Positions 52,323 through 63,910 are shown, counted from the stretch's first letter. The stretch is DNA of 64,000 bases from Thermosipho melanesiensis BI429 (GCF_000016905.1 NC_009616.1:1-64000), one strand, 5' to 3'. Program-made: numbers and translations. Notes: generated by a model from the sequence alone, not told the origin.

Positions 52323-53415
52323 CTTTTATCAACCCCTCAACCCCATAAATAGTTAATTCTTCTACAAGAGTTTCGAATATACCGTTTAAAATATATCTCT
52401 TTGCTTCTTTTTCACTAAACCCTCTACTCATTAAATAAAATACCGAATTCTCATCTAATGGTGCAGAGCTTGCAGCATGTGAGGCTACTACTTCATTTTC
52501 ATCGACTAATAAACTTGGGATAGCTTCCATTTTTGAGTTTTTCGAAAGTAATATACACTTTTCAAACTCCTCTGCTTCACTATTTTTTGCCCCTCTTCTC
52601 AAATCAAGTATACCACGAAAGACTACCTTTGCACTATCCATTAAAGCTCCTTCAGCTCGTATTGAACCTTTATTTTCAATTCCAACAAATCTTAAAAGAT
52701 ATAACAGATCAAAAATTGCACTATTTTTCCCCAAAAAATATGGTTTTATTTGCACATTAGCATTTTTATTTCCCATCTTTACACCCAAATAACCTGCTAT
52801 CTTACCAGAACCAATATAAACATCTTTTACAACTACTTTTGAATTATTTTTTGTCCAAATAAAGACATTATCTACAGAAAAAGAACTATCTTTTGTAACG
52901 TGTATATTATACAAATTAAGTTTCGCATTATCTCCAAGTTCGAATCTTAATGTATTATTCGAAAAATCATTAGTCCTTAAAATCCTTACAACCGTAAGTT
53001 CATCTTCAACTTGATAATAGTCATTTGTTATCTCATCTTCATATTCCTTAAAAATCTCTTTCTTTTCTTTAACCTTTAAATATTCACCCTTTGAAGAAAA
53101 TATATCAGACAATAAGACAAATTTTCTATTCGCACCCTCAAAATCAATTAAGTCTATCTCAAAATCCACATCCTTAAAATAATCAACATATCTATACTTG
53201 GGAAGATTTATCCTCTCTAACTTTAATCTCTTCCACTTTGGAAAACCAAGTTTAATATACTCTCCATACTTTTTCTCAACGTATTCTCTTAAAAACCTAT
53301 TCTCTATATTATTCAAAACATCCGAAATATCTTTATAATCTCCTTCAAAAAACTCTTCTGGTTTTGATACAACTGTAATTTCATCATTTAATACAAGTTC
53401 TAATGTTTTTTCCAT
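52297..53415 (-). CDS. sufD: Fe-S assembly protein SufD
   Basis: A 372-residue beta-helix protein that forms the SufBCD complex. The C-terminal segment [38 protein letters not shown] is diagnostic of the SufB/SufD family and shorter than SufB as expected. The N-terminal half is weakly conserved. The ATG at 53415 is chosen because GAGGTG sits six bases before it; a GTG at 53424 overlaps that site. Confidence 0.9.
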   Translation of the reverse strand: MEKTLELVLNDEITVVSKPEEFFEGDYKDISDVLNNIENRFLREYVEKKYGEYIKLGFPKWKRLKLERINLPKYRYVDYFKDVDFEIDLIDFEGANRKFVLLSDIFSSKGEYLKVKEKKEIFKEYEDEITNDYYQVEDELTVVRILRTNDFSNNTLRFELGDNAKLNLYNIHVTKDSSFSVDNVFIWTKNNSKVVVKDVYIGSGKIAGYLGVKMGNKNANVQIKPYFLGKNSAIFDLLYLLRFVGIENKGSIRAEGALMDSAKVVFRGILDLRRGAKNSEAEEFEKCILLSKNSKMEAIPSLLVDENEVVASHAASSAPLDENSVFYLMSRGFSEKEAKRYILNGIFETLVEELTIYGVEGLIKDALEEYTG

Positions 53416-53425
53416 ACAAAACACC

Positions 53426-54817
53426 TCACCCTATTGTTGATTCTATTTCCATTTCAATTAATCTATTTAATTCAACCGCATATTCAAATGGTAAACTACT
53501 TACTATTGGTTCAATAAACCCCTTTACAATCATACTTTTTGCCTCAGCCTCATTCAATCCTCTAGACATAAGATAGAAAATCTGTTCATCTTTAATCCTA
53601 CCTATTCTCGCCTCATGCCCAATATCGGCATCGTTATTGTAAACCTCAATAATAGGAACGGTATCACTCTTTGAGTAATTATCCAACATAAGAGCGGTAC
53701 ATTGTACATGAGATTTACTTTTCTTAGCATCTTTAGCCACCTTCAAAAGTCCTCTATAAAATGCCCAACCTCCTCCAACACTTATACTTCTTGCATCTAT
53801 AGTTGAGCTTGTGTAAGGTGCAAGATGCACTACTTTAGAACCCGTATCCATATGTTGACCCGGACCTGCATAGGTAATACCCAAACTTTCTGCTTTTGCA
53901 CCTTTCCCCTTTAGAATGGTCATTGGATATAACATTGTTTTCATGCTCCCTAATGAACCAGAAACCCATGACATTACACCATCTTCTTCAACAATTGAAC
54001 GTTTTGTGTTTAAATTATATGTATTCTTACTCCAATTTTGAATAGTCATATATTTAACCTTTGCATGTTTTTTTACATATATTTCTACCATACCCGTATG
54101 TAAGTTAATTACATTATACCTTGGAGCAGAACAACCTTCTATAAATATAACCTCTGAACCTTCATCTGCAACTATTATAGTGTGTTCTAACTGACTCATT
54201 CCAGGATTACTCATGAGAAAATATGCCTGTAATGGCATTGGAACCTTAACACCTTTTGGAACGTACAAAAATGTTCCACCACTCCAAATTGCCCCATGTA
54301 ATGCGGCAAATTTGTGATCATGCGTAGGAACTAATCTCATAAAATATTCCCTTACAAGATCAGGATATTGTTTTACCGCACTTTCCATGTCTAGAAAAAT
54401 TATTCCTAAACTTTCCAATTCCTCTTTTATATTTTGATAAACAATTTCAGAATCAAATTGTGCACCAACACCTGCAAAATATTTTCTTTCCGCTTCAGGA
54501 ATGCCTAATTTGTCAAAAGCTTTTTTAATTTCCTCCGGAACTTCATCCCATGTTGTATTTTTCCTTGCCTTTGGTTTTATATAAGGAATAATTTTGCTCA
54601 AATCTAAACCAGAAATATCTACACCAAATCTCGGATTATGCCATCTTTGAAAAATCTCTAAAGATTTTAATCTATGCTCACGCATCCATTTTGGTTCTTC
54701 CTTTATATCTGAAATTTCTTCAATTATCTTTGGCGTTAAACCAGGCAAACTTACATATTCTGGCTCAATGTTTGCTATATAATTAAACTTTTCTTCATTG
54801 CTTTTTACATCAAACAT
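53426..54817 (-). CDS. sufB: Fe-S assembly protein SufB
   Basis: A 463-residue scaffold on which new clusters form. Highly conserved stretches: EPKWMREHRLKSLEIF, FAGVGAQFDSEIVYQNIK, HGAIWSGGTFLYVPKGV, EGCSAPRYNVINLH (with a conserved Cys) and HEARIGRIKDEQIFYLMSRG near the C-terminus. It follows sufC after four bases. Confidence 0.96.
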   Translation of the reverse strand: MFDVKSNEEKFNYIANIEPEYVSLPGLTPKIIEEISDIKEEPKWMREHRLKSLEIFQRWHNPRFGVDISGLDLSKIIPYIKPKARKNTTWDEVPEEIKKAFDKLGIPEAERKYFAGVGAQFDSEIVYQNIKEELESLGIIFLDMESAVKQYPDLVREYFMRLVPTHDHKFAALHGAIWSGGTFLYVPKGVKVPMPLQAYFLMSNPGMSQLEHTIIVADEGSEVIFIEGCSAPRYNVINLHTGMVEIYVKKHAKVKYMTIQNWSKNTYNLNTKRSIVEEDGVMSWVSGSLGSMKTMLYPMTILKGKGAKAESLGITYAGPGQHMDTGSKVVHLAPYTSSTIDARSISVGGGWAFYRGLLKVAKDAKKSKSHVQCTALMLDNYSKSDTVPIIEVYNNDADIGHEARIGRIKDEQIFYLMSRGLNEAEAKSMIVKGFIEPIVSSLPFEYAVELNRLIEMEIESTIG

Positions 54818-54821
54818 AATT

Positions 54822-55565
54822 TCACCTCACTATTGTCGAATATCCCTTTTGTTCCACTTCGTCTGCTAATGAAAAATCTCCACTTCTTACTATTCTTCCA
54901 TCTGTATATACATGCACTTTATCCACATCTAAATAATTTAAGATTCTCTTATAGTGTGTTATTATTAAAATACTCGTTCCACTTTTCCTTATCTTATTAA
55001 TTTGCGCTGCAACTATCCTTAATGCATCAACATCCAAACCAGAATCTATTTCATCAAGTATCAAAAGTTTAGGAGATAAAAATCTCGCTTGTAAGATCTC
55101 TCCTTTCTTTTTTTCTCCTCCAGAAAAACCAACGTTTAAAAATCTATTCAAAAAATTATCTGAAACAACTAATTCTTCCAAAATACTTTGAATTCTTTCG
55201 TTCAAAATCTTATATGAATCATCATCACCATGAATCTTTCTATACGATGTCAAAAGAAAGTTATTAAACTTTACTCCCTCAATTTCATAAGGATTTTGAA
55301 ATGTCATAAAAATTCCTTTTTTTGCACGTTCATCCGAAGTAAGATCTTTTATACTCTCTCCTTCGAAAATAATATCTCCCTCATCTATTTTATATCTAGG
55401 ATTACCCATTATAACATTCGCAAGTGTAGACTTACCAGAACCATTTGGCCCCATAATAGCATGTAATTCATCTTGTCCAATCTCTAAATTTACACCCTTT
55501 AATATTTTAATATCTTCATCTCTTACAGATGCATATAAATTTTTAACTTCTAACAATTTTTTCAT
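54822..55565 (-). CDS. sufC: Fe-S assembly ATPase SufC
   Basis: A 247-residue ABC-type ATPase that binds SufB and SufD. Walker A GPNGSGKST, signature FSGGEKKKGEILQARFL and Walker B LLILDEIDSGLD are characteristic of SufC. The ATG follows GGAGG. First gene of the operon, with a clear promoter and an inverted repeat at the start-site region. Confidence 0.96.
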   Translation of the reverse strand: MKKLLEVKNLYASVRDEDIKILKGVNLEIGQDELHAIMGPNGSGKSTLANVIMGNPRYKIDEGDIIFEGESIKDLTSDERAKKGIFMTFQNPYEIEGVKFNNFLLTSYRKIHGDDDSYKILNERIQSILEELVVSDNFLNRFLNVGFSGGEKKKGEILQARFLSPKLLILDEIDSGLDVDALRIVAAQINKIRKSGTSILIITHYKRILNYLDVDKVHVYTDGRIVRSGDFSLADEVEQKGYSTIVR

Positions 55566-55581
55566 GATATAACCTCCTTAA

Positions 55582-55599
55582 TTAGTTTTCCCTAACTAA
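55582..55599. promoter_or_regulatory. Inverted repeat TTAGTT-N6-AACTAA, candidate suf operator
   Basis: A perfect 6-6-6 inverted repeat directly downstream of the suf -10 element, where a bound repressor would block initiation. It is a candidate site for an Fe-S-sensing or metal-sensing regulator; none is encoded in the window. Confidence 0.5.
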
Positions 55600-55627
55600 A
55601 GTATAACATATTAATTGCATTAGTCAA
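55600..55627 (-). promoter_or_regulatory. suf operon promoter
   Basis: Minus strand: TTGACT (55627-55622), 16-base spacer, extended -10 TGTTATACT (TATACT at 55605-55600). Confidence 0.75.
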
Positions 55628-55661
55628 TAAAAAAACTTCCCCGGAAAATTCCGGGGAAGCT
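55627..55661 (-). terminator. groEL terminator
   Basis: Minus strand: CTTCCCCGGAA pairs with TTCCGGGGAAG, followed by seven T. It lies between groEL and the suf promoter and overlaps the -35 side of that promoter by one base. Confidence 0.9.
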
Positions 55662-55680
55662 TGTTTATCTTTAAACTTTA

Positions 55681-57589
<1,909 letters not shown>

Positions 57590-57616
57590 ATCCTTACCCC
57601 CTTTCAAAATTTTGTG

Positions 57617-57643
57617 TTGTCACTCTTAATCATCGACTGCTAA
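57617..57643. promoter_or_regulatory. CIRCE operator of groESL
   Basis: Minus strand: TTAGCAGTC-N9-GAGTGACAA, compared with the consensus TTAGCACTC-N9-GAGTGCTAA (one and two mismatches). It lies about 28 bases before the groES start. It should bind HrcA, so the operon is expected to be heat-inducible. Confidence 0.82.
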
Positions 57644-57760
57644 TTTTAGTTTACCAAAAATATCGAAAATGTTAAGCTTCATTTTTGGAAATTATATCCA
57701 TTTAAAACAAAATAACGCAAAATAAATGTATTTTTCTTTGTTTTTCTAAGTTTTTCGATA

Positions 57761-57793
57761 AAAACGGAAGGGAGGCATTAATGCCTCCCTTCC
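57761..57793 (-). terminator. tRNA-Ala terminator
   Basis: A perfect stem: GGAAGGGAGGCATT/AATGCCTCCCTTCC (57766-57793), followed on the minus strand by GTTTTTATC. Confidence 0.88.
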
Positions 57794-57798
57794 TTAAC

Positions 57799-57874
57799 TG
57801 GTGGAGCCGATGGGATTCGAACCCACTGCCTCTACCGTGCCATGGTAGCGCTCTCCCAATTGAGCTACGGCCCC
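57799..57874 (-). tRNA. tRNA-Ala (GGC), CCA encoded
   Basis: Acceptor GGGGCCG pairs with CGGCTCC (one G-U), discriminator A, CCA encoded. The anticodon loop ATGGCAC gives GGC. The D arm AGCTCAATTGGGAGAGC and T arm GGTTCGAATCC are standard. 76 bases. Confidence 0.97.
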
Positions 57875-57947
57875 AAACACCTAATAATTTATCATATTTT
57901 AATTTTCTAGTCAATATGTTAGAATAAAATAAATGGGGGGATTAATT

Positions 57948-58328
57948 TTGGATATCTTTTCTAAAGTAAAACCAAATATTAACATTAACGAACTTTCAAC
58001 TGACTCATTGGCTTATATTGGAGATGCGGTTTTTAACCTATACGTAAAATTATACTATTTCAAAAAAACTTCTGTGAGAAAACTTCACAAAAATACCCAT
58101 TCTATTGTGAACAGAGATCATCAAGCGCTTCTACTTGACAAAATCCTTCCATTACTAACAGAAGAGGAATTTTCTTATGTCAAAAGAGGAATAAATAGTA
58201 AAGGTGCAGGAAAATACGGAAATGATCCCGCCTACAGAAAAAGCACAGGTTTTGAAGTATTAATAGGATTCCTTTATTTAAAAAATGAGGATAGGCTTTA
58301 TAACCTACTAACGGAGGTGTTAAAATGA
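57948..58328 (+). CDS. mrnC: Mini-ribonuclease 3
   Basis: A 126-residue RNase III catalytic domain without a dsRNA-binding domain, which in Bacillus matures 23S rRNA ends. The catalytic acidic residues are in AYIGDAVFNLYVK (about 22-34) and in STGFEVLIGFLYL near the end. TTG at 57948 is favoured, with the G run GGGGGG upstream; the ATG at 57933 has no site before it. The 3' end overlaps the next gene by four bases. A weak extended -10 TGTTAGAAT is seen at 57917-57925. Confidence 0.9.
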   Translation: MDIFSKVKPNININELSTDSLAYIGDAVFNLYVKLYYFKKTSVRKLHKNTHSIVNRDHQALLLDKILPLLTEEEFSYVKRGINSKGAGKYGNDPAYRKSTGFEVLIGFLYLKNEDRLYNLLTEVLK

Positions 58329-60043
58329 GCCGATCAGTTATCATTGATGGTTCCATCATTTACACAAATTACAATCAAATTATGGGGCATGAAAAATTCG
58401 AATCATTATTAAACGAATTCATTGAAATACTGAAAGAAAAAAACAGCCCTCTTCTCCATGCACTAGTTCCATTTAAATTTGGTAATGAATACGATACTAA
58501 AAGAATCTCCGAGTATTTTAACCTTTTAACAATGAGAAATCTAAAAGAACTTTCTCATATAATGAACTATATAAATCCGGAATTATTAGCAAAATTTATA
58601 GAATCATTTTACACTTTTTGGCGTTCAAAACATAGATTTATGGTAAGGTACGAAAAATACATAAATGATTATAACAGAAGAGCTAGCATAGAATATACAA
58701 TGACAATGGTAGCAGATCAATTTAAGGCTGTAATTAAAAATCTTTACAGGCAGCTTATATCAAACATTACTAATGAATTTCCTAAGGTAATGAGACAACT
58801 TCCAAGTGGTGCTCAAACTATGTTTTTGTATGATTTTGTAAACTGTGAAAAATTAAGTTATAACTGGATGGACAAAATTCCAACTATTTGGGGAGCAATA
58901 TTTGATCCACCAGCTATATTTTACACAAAATCGAACAAAAGAAAAGGTGTTATCCCCATCGAAGAAAAGGATATACTTGAAAAAATAGAACTTTCACCAA
59001 ATGAATGGTTCAGAATCCCCATATTTGTTGGAAAATTATTGTTTTTTAACTTTGTACACAAAGACTTTCTTGCACACGGTGCAGGTCTTGCAAATCTCTT
59101 TGAAATTGCATCACCAAAAGATATAAAAAACAGAAAACCAGATGGAATAATAATCTTTGGTATCAATCCTGTAAAAATACCTGAATACAATAAGAAATGG
59201 GAAAATGCTGTGGTTATTAAAGATAAAGATGTATACGTTGGAATAATACCTGGAATAGATGAAAATGACTATTTTGGATATATGAAAAAAACTACACTAA
59301 CCGTCCACAACTTAATAATGATAGAAAATGGTAACCTTCCTATACACGGTTCAATGGCAAAAATTACGTTGAAATCTGGAAAGAAAGCAATTGCAATGTT
59401 TTTAGGAGATAGTGGCGCTGGCAAAAGTGAAACCTTAGATGCACTTAACAGATTAGATGAAGTAGCAGAAGTAGATATTATTATCGACGATATGGGAAGT
59501 TTACAAATCGAAAATAACGAAATTGTAGCATATGGAACAGAAACAGGTGCATTTGTAAGACTAGATGATTTACCACCGGGATATGCATATCACACAATGG
59601 ATAGAAGTATTTTTATGAATCCAGATAAAGTTAACGCAAGGGTAATTGTTCCTTTTAATAACTATAAAGAAATAATTACACCGACAAAAATTGATTACCT
59701 TTTCTACGCAAATAACTACACCGAAGTATCCAACGACGATGAAAGAATTAAATTCTTCGATTCGTACAAAGATGCTTTAAAAGTGTTTTCAGAGGGAAAA
59801 AGAATGGCAAAGGGCACAACCGCAGAAAAAGGAATTACAACATCATACTTTGCTAATCCTTTTGGTGCTATTCAAATGAAAGAAAAACATGAAAAAATTG
59901 CGGAAAAATTCTTTAAAAAAATGTTTGAAACGGGGGTGAAAATAGGTGAAATCAGAACAATGCTTGGTATAAAAGGATTTGAAAAGGAAGGAACTATTCT
60001 TGCTGCTAAAGCATTACTAAAACTAATCGAAAAAAAGGGGTGA
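58325..60043 (+). CDS. PEPCK/HPr-kinase-like P-loop phosphotransferase of unknown function
   Basis: A 572-residue cytoplasmic protein. The N-terminal half (1-330) is helical and unfamiliar. From about 340 a nucleotide-binding core appears: IHGSMAKITLKSGKKAIA, then the P-loop FLGDSGAGKSETLDAL (about 359-374), which combines features of HPr kinase (GDSGxGKSE) and PEP carboxykinase. DIIIDDMGSLQI follows as a possible metal-binding acidic motif. The enzyme is not a canonical PEPCK: the length and N-terminus differ and the usual oxaloacetate-site motifs are not recognised. It overlaps mrnC by four bases and is followed after four bases by tldD. Substrate unknown. Confidence 0.72.
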   Translation: MSRSVIIDGSIIYTNYNQIMGHEKFESLLNEFIEILKEKNSPLLHALVPFKFGNEYDTKRISEYFNLLTMRNLKELSHIMNYINPELLAKFIESFYTFWRSKHRFMVRYEKYINDYNRRASIEYTMTMVADQFKAVIKNLYRQLISNITNEFPKVMRQLPSGAQTMFLYDFVNCEKLSYNWMDKIPTIWGAIFDPPAIFYTKSNKRKGVIPIEEKDILEKIELSPNEWFRIPIFVGKLLFFNFVHKDFLAHGAGLANLFEIASPKDIKNRKPDGIIIFGINPVKIPEYNKKWENAVVIKDKDVYVGIIPGIDENDYFGYMKKTTLTVHNLIMIENGNLPIHGSMAKITLKSGKKAIAMFLGDSGAGKSETLDALNRLDEVAEVDIIIDDMGSLQIENNEIVAYGTETGAFVRLDDLPPGYAYHTMDRSIFMNPDKVNARVIVPFNNYKEIITPTKIDYLFYANNYTEVSNDDERIKFFDSYKDALKVFSEGKRMAKGTTAEKGITTSYFANPFGAIQMKEKHEKIAEKFFKKMFETGVKIGEIRTMLGIKGFEKEGTILAAKALLKLIEKKG

Positions 60044-60047
60044 AAAA

Positions 60048-61436
60048 GTGTTAAATAAATCATTAATCCAAGATATCATAGGAACGGTGTTAAAATACGG
60101 TGGCGATTTTGCAGAGGTATTTGTTGAAAAAAGATATGAAAACAAAATAGAACTATCTGATGGCTTTATACAAAAAGCAAATACAAATAATATTTCTGGT
60201 ATCGGCATCAGGGGATTTTTAGGAAACAAAGCTATCTATGCATACACAAACATTTTCGAAAAAGACAACTTACTCTCTGTAGCAAAAAGAGTAGGAGAAG
60301 CTCTCTCGGAAATAAAAGTACCCGACCTAAAACTGAATTTTGACGATCAAAAGATAAAAAATAGACATATTGTACACTTTTATCCGAAAGATATAGACAA
60401 AACAGAAAAAGCAAAAATCATGAAAAAAGCATATCATGCTGCAAAAAATTTTTCCGAGCTTATAAAACAAGTATTAGTATGGTATTGGGAATATGATCAA
60501 GAAATTTTAGTAGCAAATTCTGAAGGTGTATGGGCTGAAGATAGAAGGGTAAAAACAAGACTAATGATAAACACTGTTGCAGAACATAATGGAAATATGG
60601 AAAGAGGATTTTATGGACCAGGAGCTGGAATGGGATTTGAATTTTTTAATATAATAGACGTTGAAGAAGCAGCAAAAAGAGCAGCAAGAATTGCAGCAAG
60701 AATGGTCGATGCAGAACCAGCTCCAGCAGGAAAGATGCCAGTAATTATTTCTAACGAATTTGGTGGGGTTATTTTTCACGAAGCTGTTGGACATGCGCTT
60801 GAAGCAACATCAGTTGCAAAAGGTGCATCTGTATTTGCAGGAAAATTGGGGCAAAAAATTGCTGCTGAATGTGTTTCTGCTGTTGATGATGCAACAATAC
60901 CAAATGGGTGGGGCTCAGCTAACATTGATGATGAAGGTACCCCTACAAGGAGGAATCTCTTAATAGACAAAGGCGTTCTTGTAGGCTATTTAATTGACAA
61001 ACTTGGTGGCAGGAGGATGAATATGGAAAGTACAGGAAGCGCTAGAAGGCAAGATTACACATTTGCACCTACTTCTAGAATGAGTAACACCTTTATACTT
61101 CCTGGAAAATATTATCCAGAAGAAATTATTGCTGCAACTGAATATGGTTTGTATGCAAAAACTATGGGTGGAGGTTCAGTAATGCCAAGTACTGGGGAGT
61201 TTAATTTTGCAGTTATGGAAGCTTACTTAATTGAAAATGGAAAAATAACGAAACCTGTAAAAGGAGCAACATTAATTGGAAAAGGTTACGAAATTATACA
61301 AAAAATTGACATGGTCGGAAACGATGTTGCAAGAGGTCAGGGAGTTTGTGGTTCAATATCTGGTGGAGTTCCAGCAGATGTGGGACAACCAACAATAAGA
61401 GTATCTGAAATACTAGTTGGGGGGCGAAATAAATGA
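60048..61436 (+). CDS. tldD: TldD-like metalloprotease subunit
   Basis: A 462-residue catalytic subunit of the TldD/TldE protease. The zinc site HEAVGHALEA (about 244-253) is the family HExxxH motif. GGGSVMPSTGEFNF and SGGVPADVGQPTIRV near the end match the C-terminal core. The GTG start has AGGGGTG upstream. It overlaps pmbA by four bases. In E. coli the pair degrades unfolded peptides and matures small peptides such as microcin B17. Confidence 0.95.
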   Translation: MLNKSLIQDIIGTVLKYGGDFAEVFVEKRYENKIELSDGFIQKANTNNISGIGIRGFLGNKAIYAYTNIFEKDNLLSVAKRVGEALSEIKVPDLKLNFDDQKIKNRHIVHFYPKDIDKTEKAKIMKKAYHAAKNFSELIKQVLVWYWEYDQEILVANSEGVWAEDRRVKTRLMINTVAEHNGNMERGFYGPGAGMGFEFFNIIDVEEAAKRAARIAARMVDAEPAPAGKMPVIISNEFGGVIFHEAVGHALEATSVAKGASVFAGKLGQKIAAECVSAVDDATIPNGWGSANIDDEGTPTRRNLLIDKGVLVGYLIDKLGGRRMNMESTGSARRQDYTFAPTSRMSNTFILPGKYYPEEIIAATEYGLYAKTMGGGSVMPSTGEFNFAVMEAYLIENGKITKPVKGATLIGKGYEIIQKIDMVGNDVARGQGVCGSISGGVPADVGQPTIRVSEILVGGRNK

Positions 61437-62740
61437 ACATAAACGAATTTAAAGAAAAATTATTCTCAATAGCCAAAGCAAACGGTTTTGAAGCACAAGT
61501 TGAAATAACTGAAAAATCAGAATTTATGTTATCCTACGCTAACAACGATATTGATCAATATAAAGATGCATCAAATTCCACAATAACTTTAAAAATACTA
61601 AAAGATGGAAAAATCGGTAAAAGTATTTCGGAAAAATTTGACAATCCAGAAGAATTATTCACTGAAGCTTTTTCTAATTGGAAAATTACAGATAGTGAAG
61701 ATGAAAACTTTTTTTACGATGGAAAAGATACCTATATAGAAATGGATACATACGATGGCAGTTTTGAAAATACAAGTGTAAAAGAAAAAATAAAGTTCAT
61801 TAAAAAATTACACGACAGCGCAAAATGTGATGAAAGAATAGTAATGGTACCAAATGCAGTATTTCAAAACATAAAGATCTCTAAAACCCTTTCAAATACT
61901 TTAGGCTTAGATATCTCATCAAAAATGGATGGTGGTTACTCATATACAATAGCCATTTCAAAAGATGAAAGCACACATTCTGGCTTCTGGTTTGAAGTTG
62001 GGAAAAAATTTGAAGACTTAGATCCTGAAGAAATCGGAAAGAAAGCATGCAAGGAGGCTTTAAGCTTACTTGGTGCAAAGTCTGTAAAATCTGGAAAATA
62101 CAGGGTAATATTAAGAAACACGGCATTTGAAGATATGTTAGGACTATTGAAAAGCATGATTTCCGCGGAAAATGTGCAAAAAAACATGTCACCATTAAAA
62201 GGTAAAATCAACGAAAAAATTGGAAGTAATATATTAACAATAAAAGATTTACCATATGTGAAGGGAAGCATAAACAATAGACCTTTTGACGATGAGGGTG
62301 TACCTACAAAAGAAACAACTATTTTCGAAAACGGTATATTTAAAAACTATCTTTACGACCTGAAAACTGCCAAAAAAGATAATGTCAAATCAACGGGAAA
62401 TAGTATAAATGGTTCGATTTCACCAATAAATCTAGTTATTGAAAAAGGTGATTATTCTTATGAGGAGCTTATTAAAAAACTAAAAAGCGGTATAATAATA
62501 GTTGGTGTTGATGGAATGCATTCTGGATCAAATCCAGTATCCGGTGACTTTTCACTAGGTGCCAGGGGGTATAAAGTCGAAAATGGAAATATCGTAGGTG
62601 CAGTTGAACAAATAACTATCTCGGGAAATTTTGTAGAACTATTAAGTAAAATAGAAGCAATTGGAAATGATTGGAAACACTTTGGAGATACACTGACACC
62701 AAGTGTATTAATAAGTGAATTAGATATTGCAGGAGAATAA
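61433..62740 (+). CDS. pmbA: PmbA/TldE partner subunit
   Basis: A 435-residue homologue of TldD without the HExxxH site, as usual for the partner. Segments GVPTKETTIFENGIFKNYL, the GSISPINLVIEKGDYS and GMHSGSNPVSGDFSLGARGY region and the C-terminal LTPSVLISELDIAGE are typical. Start overlaps the tldD stop (ATGA). A terminator follows. Confidence 0.94.
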   Translation: MNINEFKEKLFSIAKANGFEAQVEITEKSEFMLSYANNDIDQYKDASNSTITLKILKDGKIGKSISEKFDNPEELFTEAFSNWKITDSEDENFFYDGKDTYIEMDTYDGSFENTSVKEKIKFIKKLHDSAKCDERIVMVPNAVFQNIKISKTLSNTLGLDISSKMDGGYSYTIAISKDESTHSGFWFEVGKKFEDLDPEEIGKKACKEALSLLGAKSVKSGKYRVILRNTAFEDMLGLLKSMISAENVQKNMSPLKGKINEKIGSNILTIKDLPYVKGSINNRPFDDEGVPTKETTIFENGIFKNYLYDLKTAKKDNVKSTGNSINGSISPINLVIEKGDYSYEELIKKLKSGIIIVGVDGMHSGSNPVSGDFSLGARGYKVENGNIVGAVEQITISGNFVELLSKIEAIGNDWKHFGDTLTPSVLISELDIAGE

Positions 62741-62757
62741 TTAAAAAAAACATTCTT

Positions 62758-62790
62758 GTCCACGACAGTAATGTCGTGGACTTTTTTATT
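62758..62790 (+). terminator. Terminator after pmbA
   Basis: GTCCACGAC (62758-62766) pairs perfectly with GTCGTGGAC (62773-62781), then TTTTTTATT. Confidence 0.92.
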
Positions 62791-62848
62791 ATTTACAAAA
62801 TACAAATTTTAGATTAAAATAAAAATAGCACTTACAAGGGGGGATACT

Positions 62849-63910
62849 GTGAATTTTCCGAAACTGATAATTAATCTCGAACACATTGCAAAAAATGCAG
62901 AAATATTATTGAAAAAATTAGGTAACATTGAACTTGTCGCAGTTACAAAATTAGTTTTAGGTAACCCAAAGATTGCAAAAATATTAAAAGAAGTTGGAAT
63001 TCCAAAAATTGGAGAATCAAGATTATTGAATATTAAAAAAATGATATCACACAATATTCCAGGCCCATTTCAACTTTTAAGAATACCTATGATTTCGGAA
63101 CTAAATGAAGCAGTACCAATTGTTGATGAAATACTTATTTCAGATGAATTCACTGCTTTGAAAATAGATGAAATTGCACAAAAATACGATAAAAACATTG
63201 AATTAATATACATGGTTGATGTTGGAGATTTAAGGGAAGGTGTTTGGTTTGAAAAAGCAAGAAAAACAATAGAAAATGTAGCAAAAAAACTTAAAATGGC
63301 TAAAATAACTGGGATTGGTACAAACGTAGGTTGTTTTGGCGGTGTCCTCCCTTCAAAAGAAAATTTAAATATTTTAGTAGAATTAAAAGAATATCTAGAC
63401 AAAAAGTTAGAAACAAATCTAAAAATTTCCGGTGGAAGTACGGTAACTTTAAAACTTCTAGAAAATGGAGAAATATCTGAAAAAATAAATCAATTTAGAG
63501 TTGGAGAAGGAATACTTCTTGGTACAGACGCAACTGGCCATAGAAATATTCCCTATCTTTCACAAAATACGGTAATCCTTGAAGCTGAAGTTATTGAAGT
63601 AGATTACAAGCCATCAGTTCCCATAGGTGAAATCGGAAGAGATTCGATGGGAAGAATACCGCACTTTGAAGATAAAGGTTGGAGAAAAAGAATAATACTT
63701 GCAATTGGAGAGCAAGATATTGATCCAAGCGGGCTAAAACCATTTGACAAAAATTTAGAAGTTCTTCATGCTTCTAGTGACCATACAATAATAGACTATA
63801 CAAATTCAGAAAACACGTATAAAGTTGGAGATGTACTAAGATTTCATTTATCTTATGGTTCTGCATTAAGAGTTTTTACAAGCCCCTATGTAAAAAAAAT
63901 ATTTGTATAA
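62849..63910 (+). CDS. Orr-like amino-acid racemase (alanine racemase N-terminal family)
   Basis: A 353-residue PLP enzyme of the alanine-racemase type III fold. The likely PLP lysine is in AVTKLVLGN (about 34), and GIGTNVGCFGG and GEGILLGTDATGHR are family motifs. Members act as ornithine or lysine racemases; in Thermotoga such an enzyme is thought to supply D-lysine for peptidoglycan. It differs from Alr in lacking the usual C-terminal catalytic Tyr domain layout. The GTG start has AAGGGGGG upstream. It is a single gene with a terminator directly after it. Substrate is inferred. Confidence 0.85.
   Translation: MNFPKLIINLEHIAKNAEILLKKLGNIELVAVTKLVLGNPKIAKILKEVGIPKIGESRLLNIKKMISHNIPGPFQLLRIPMISELNEAVPIVDEILISDEFTALKIDEIAQKYDKNIELIYMVDVGDLREGVWFEKARKTIENVAKKLKMAKITGIGTNVGCFGGVLPSKENLNILVELKEYLDKKLETNLKISGGSTVTLKLLENGEISEKINQFRVGEGILLGTDATGHRNIPYLSQNTVILEAEVIEVDYKPSVPIGEIGRDSMGRIPHFEDKGWRKRIILAIGEQDIDPSGLKPFDKNLEVLHASSDHTIIDYTNSENTYKVGDVLRFHLSYGSALRVFTSPYVKKIFV

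Noticed and set aside
57702-57914. A 70-codon minus-strand frame
   Set aside because: It is the translation of tRNA-Ala and its terminator.
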